NCBI GenBank assembly: GCA_902464275.1
Contig: CABQIK010000020.1
Coordinates: 1-23,842 of the forward strand
DNA: 23,842 bases
From: an uncultured Alphaproteobacteria bacterium
GTDB lineage: Bacteria; Pseudomonadota; Alphaproteobacteria; RF32; CAG-239
Reading direction: 5' to 3'
Shown here: positions 21,782-23,842 of the stretch, piece after piece
Layout of the letters: the number at the start of each line of letters is the position of its first letter
Numbering within the stretch: the first letter of the stretch is position 1
Made by a program: the position numbers and the translations under genes
Notes under the pieces: generated by a model
Told to the model about the DNA's origin: nothing
Database searches by the model: none
Seen by the model: only the letters and a program-made list of their open reading frames with translations

Positions 21782-22411
21782 TTATTTATAGAATATGCGT
21801 ATAACGCAAATACCTTCTTTACAAGTTTGGCAGGCTTGTTCAAGCTTGTTAATATTTAAGTTTCGTAAACAGTCGCGGTTACCGGTGCAATAGCCGTCAC
21901 CATAAAAAGTATACAAATTATCTGAGGGGTGTCCGCTATCGTCGGTGTAAATTTTATAGGTACGCACGAAATAAAGATTAGCGGCATTTTCTTTGACTAC
22001 TTTTAGAATATTATAACAAATTTCAAGGGTATAGTCAGATTCTGATTTCCCTATTTTAAAAGAAGTGCTGTTAAGTTCGTAATCAGGAGTGAGCTCATAA
22101 TATACTCTGATTTGGTTATTAAAATACTTGTCTCGGAGATAATGGTCATTGACTTGAATTATACCGTCGGGCAGTAAATTTAGTTTGTTTAGCAAGGTAG
22201 CGTAATCAGTTATGCCGCTTTCGTTATGTTGCAATTTATCTTTAATCGCAAGTATATTGTTAATCAGCATATTAACCGCTGCGGCGTGCTGATTTAGTTT
22301 GTACTTCATCATCGCCTTAGAATATCCAGAAATAGCACCTACACTTAAAACGCCTATTATCGCGAGCACCCCTAACATTTCCACCATTGAACGTCCGGAT
22401 TGTGTATTCAT
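21782..22411 (-). CDS. Type IV prepilin-like protein 2
   Basis: A 209-residue paralogue of prepilin 1. The leader is MNTQSG with cleavage expected after Gly6 and Glu at +5. The following 35 residues are nearly identical to prepilin 1 (RSMVEMLGVLAIIGVLSVG onward), whereas the globular domain is strongly diverged. The C-terminal Cys pattern is conserved: YCTGNRDCLRNLNINKLEQA (about 174-193) then CQTC and a further Cys. The conserved LLPDGI and ENAANLYFV blocks sit at about residues 77 and 140. GAGGAG before the ATG is locked in a 12-bp hairpin. It follows prepilin 3 on the same strand with 128 bases between them and ends at the terminator shared with rplS. A pilin or pseudopilin subunit is likely; its assembly machinery is elsewhere. 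Confidence 0.9.
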   Translation of the reverse strand: MNTQSGRSMVEMLGVLAIIGVLSVGAISGYSKAMMKYKLNQHAAAVNMLINNILAIKDKLQHNESGITDYATLLNKLNLLPDGIIQVNDHYLRDKYFNNQIRVYYELTPDYELNSTSFKIGKSESDYTLEICYNILKVVKENAANLYFVRTYKIYTDDSGHPSDNLYTFYGDGYCTGNRDCLRNLNINKLEQACQTCKEGICVIRIFYK

Positions 22412-22420
22412 GAGCTAAAA

Positions 22421-22505
22421 TCTCCTCAAATTGTTAAATTTAAGAAGATTTTAGCTCGCGTTTTTTTTTTGCAATATTTACGAGTCCTCGCTGTGTATAA
22501 GTTGT
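22421..22505 (-). promoter_or_regulatory. Shared pilin 5' control module, copy 2
   Basis: TCTCCTCAAATT (22421-22432) and AATTTAAGAAGA (22437-22448) make a 12-bp RNA hairpin with two G-U pairs that covers the Shine-Dalgarno. The upstream block 22449-22505, with an A tract and TTATACACA (22492-22500), is almost identical to copy 1. Confidence 0.78.
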
Positions 22506-22539
22506 ATAAAACCACCCCGTCGGCGTTCGTCTGTACGGA

Positions 22540-23349
22540 TTATCGGTTCCATGTGATGGCAAACTCTGTGCCGGTTACGGAATTGACGCCATAATGTTTG
22601 GTGCAAATTTCATAAATGTCATTAAGAGTTAAATTCTTTAAACATTTTCGGCGTGATGTGCAAAGGCTATCACCGACTAACAGTGGTTGCTCTTTATCAT
22701 CAGTGTGGTGATTACTGACGGTATATACTGAATAAATATTACTGCTGTTTTCTTTGGCGGCAATCAGAATGTTTTTGCAAATTTCTAAGTTATCGGCTGA
22801 TTTGGAGGTGAGTGATGATGCCCCTTTGTCAGAATATGAAGATAAGTATATTTCGTTTCCTTGGTTACCACCGATAAAAACTTCCCACGCTTGTCCGAAA
22901 ATATCATAAATTAAATTAGTTTGGTTTTGCTTAATCATTTCTGTCGGGATTTCCCCCATTTTAATAAAATATGGGGTTAAAAATGCGCTGTTTTCTTTAA
23001 TGTTATCAAAACTGTGTATGTTACGTGCAACGGCATTAATCAGAGTGTTCATTTGCTCAGCGTGCTTATTGAGTTTGTATTTGAACATTGCTTTGCTATA
23101 ACCGGCAATTGCCCCGACGCTCAGCACTCCGATTATTGCCAGAACTCCAAGCATTTCTACCATAGAGCGCCCTGCACAAAAGTTGTCATATTCGGGCTTG
23201 ACCCGAATATCCAGGTGGAACAAATTTGCTACTTGGTTTGACCTGGACCATCGGGTCAAGCCCGATGGTGACGAGATAGTGGCGGATTGTGGGTTTACGT
23301 CAGAGTGTGACGGCTTGTGGTGTAAAAAGCGGCTAAAATTTGATTTCAT
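22540..23349 (-). CDS. Type IV prepilin-like protein 3 with repeat-expanded leader
   Basis: A 269-residue paralogue. The ATG at 23349 is preceded by AGAGGAT, and the N-terminus MKSNF resembles the MKSEN of prepilin 1. The normal G|RSMVE cleavage motif, however, appears only at residues 60-65. The roughly 54 extra residues include a segment encoded by an 88-bp palindromic repeat (RVKPEYDN is a typical translation of such elements). After the motif the assembly helix is intact (MLGVLAIIGVLSVGAIAGYS). The globular domain keeps the LCTSRRKCLKNLTLNDIYEIC pattern (split in two halves) but loses the final Cys pair. Whether prepilin peptidase accepts a 60-residue leader is uncertain; some type IVb and pseudopilin leaders are long, so the gene may be functional or on the way to becoming a pseudogene. 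Confidence 0.82.
   Translation of the reverse strand: MKSNFSRFLHHKPSHSDVNPQSATISSPSGLTRWSRSNQVANLFHLDIRVKPEYDNFCAGRSMVEMLGVLAIIGVLSVGAIAGYSKAMFKYKLNKHAEQMNTLINAVARNIHSFDNIKENSAFLTPYFIKMGEIPTEMIKQNQTNLIYDIFGQAWEVFIGGNQGNEIYLSSYSDKGASSLTSKSADNLEICKNILIAAKENSSNIYSVYTVSNHHTDDKEQPLLVGDSLCTSRRKCLKNLTLNDIYEICTKHYGVNSVTGTEFAITWNR
23185..23272. repeat. 88-bp double-hairpin palindromic element inserted in prepilin 3
   Basis: Two 32-bp units in inverted orientation, each running from GTCA to CCAGGT, are joined by 24 bases. Left hairpin: ATATTCGGG (23188-23196), loop CTTGA, CCCGAATAT (23202-23210). Right hairpin: ACCATCGGG (23247-23255), loop TCAAG, CCCGATGGT (23261-23269). CCAGGT (23211-23216) and ACCTGG (23241-23246) pair across the middle. 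This matches the GTCAT-CGGGCTTGACCCG-ATCCAG type of dispersed repeat common in alphaproteobacterial genomes. Confidence 0.9.
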
Positions 23350-23355
23350 AATAAA

Positions 23356-23440
23356 ATCCTCTAAAAAAGTTCTTTTCAATAAGATATTATCTCCCGTTTT
23401 TTTTGCAACATTTACGAGTCTATGCTGTGCATAAGTTGTA
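23356..23440 (-). promoter_or_regulatory. Shared pilin 5' control module, copy 3 (diverged)
   Basis: The upstream block is recognisable (A tract, ATTTACGAGTC complement, TTATGCACA at 23426-23434). The hairpin formed by 23356-23369 and 23372-23385 is weaker, with two mismatches, and overlaps the Shine-Dalgarno AGAGGAT. Confidence 0.6.
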
Positions 23441-23462
23441 ATCAATAGTTAGACAAAAATAC

Positions 23463-23491
23463 TTGCATTTTTGGTTAAATTGGTTTATATT
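23463..23491 (+). promoter_or_regulatory. Promoter of the gene at 23515
   Basis: -35 TTGCAT (23463-23468), 17-base spacer, -10 TATATT (23486-23491), about 24 bases before the ATG. It is divergent from the prepilin 3 control region. Confidence 0.65.
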
Positions 23492-23514
23492 GCAGGTAAT
23501 AAAAAATTATTGAT

Positions 23515-23842
23515 ATGGATAGAATAAAGAAATGGACAGTAATAGGGCTGGTATGCTTTATCTGTCTTGTTTGCTGCTCGGCAGCTTATGTAATTGTAGA
23601 ACAAGTTTCCGACAAACATGCTTCGCAGAGTGTTAACAAAGTTGAGGCTCCGGTCAAAAGTTCGTTAGTGTGGCGTATTCACGAAGCCTCTAACGGGCAC
23701 AGAGATGACATAAAAAGGAGCGTTTTGTTGGAAGATGGCACTGTCTTTGTGAGACACTCAATTTTGAGTAGGGTGCCGGCAAAGGATCAGATTGTTTACA
23801 TAATACTGATTGCAGATTTATTAAAGAAAAGAAACAGAGTGT
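23515..23842 (+). CDS. Membrane-anchored or exported protein, truncated by the window end
   Basis: An open frame of 109 codons runs off the right edge with no stop, so only the N-terminus is seen. MDRIKKWT is followed by a hydrophobic stretch (VIGLVCFICLVCCSAAYVIV, about residues 9-28), either a signal anchor or a signal peptide; the two Cys in LVCC-SAAY could make it a lipoprotein, though the fit to a lipobox is poor. The rest (about 30-109) is hydrophilic with SLVWRIHEASNGHRDDIKRS and LLEDGTVFVRHSIL. No family is recognised. A promoter lies just upstream; no strong ribosome-binding site is visible. It is divergently placed from prepilin 3. Confidence 0.65.
   Translation, partial: MDRIKKWTVIGLVCFICLVCCSAAYVIVEQVSDKHASQSVNKVEAPVKSSLVWRIHEASNGHRDDIKRSVLLEDGTVFVRHSILSRVPAKDQIVYIILIADLLKKRNRV

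Noticed and set aside
23185..23272. CRISPR repeat unit
   Set aside because: There are only two inverted units and no regular spacers; the GGGCTTGACCC core is typical of alphaproteobacterial dispersed palindromes.

Overview
The window looks like chromosomal DNA of an alphaproteobacterium, probably an uncultured, host-associated (gut-type) one. The evidence is the block ffh-rpsP-rimM-trmD-rplS at 18.2-21.7 kb, an order typical of Alphaproteobacteria, and three prepilin-like genes sharing the N-terminal GRSMVEMLGVLAIIG signature, which I associate from memory with gut Alphaproteobacteria metagenome genomes. The lineage is inference; no rRNA gene is present.

Layout. 0.1-2.1 kb: a 645-residue protein with six degenerate helical repeats. 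2.2-2.8 kb, minus strand: two small unknown genes, one of only 57 residues. 2.9-5.9 kb: a tight plus-strand run of xseA (exonuclease VII large subunit), an exported M23 peptidase and uppP (undecaprenyl-diphosphatase), so DNA repair plus envelope building. 5.9-7.2 kb: tRNA-Leu(CAG), its terminator and a GT8-type glycosyltransferase. 7.3-12.1 kb: an A+T-rich accessory module bounded by a 46-bp imperfect inverted repeat. It holds a complete DpnII-type (GATC) restriction-modification operon, dpnM-dpnA-dpnB, running straight into a 63-residue membrane protein and a 284-residue coiled-coil protein that share a sequence motif. A divergent unknown gene and a further 57-residue gene lie at its other end. 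12.3 kb: tRNA-Pro(TGG). 12.6-17.9 kb, minus strand: prepilin 1, a class-I amidotransferase/C26 hydrolase and a 1224-residue multi-segment protein. 17.9-18.2 kb: a divergent control region with a strong promoter and a structured ffh leader. 18.2-21.7 kb: SRP and ribosomal protein/tRNA-modification operon. 21.8-23.3 kb, minus strand: prepilins 2 and 3. 23.5 kb to the end: a membrane-anchored protein cut off by the window edge.

How the parts fit. The restriction operon is coupled by 2-14 nt spacings or overlaps, so the two downstream genes are probably co-expressed with it and may be a linked defence function. GATC is scarce across the whole window (25 sites by hand count), as expected if GATC has been under restriction pressure for a long time. 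The three prepilin genes share the coding signature and also a 5' control module: a conserved upstream block followed by a hairpin that buries the Shine-Dalgarno sequence. In prepilin 3 an 88-bp alphaproteobacterial-type palindromic repeat has landed in frame inside the leader peptide, lengthening it from about 6 to about 60 residues.

The least explained items are the two-gene tail of the DpnII operon, the shared pilin 5' module, the ffh leader RNA and the 1224-residue protein with its amidotransferase partner.
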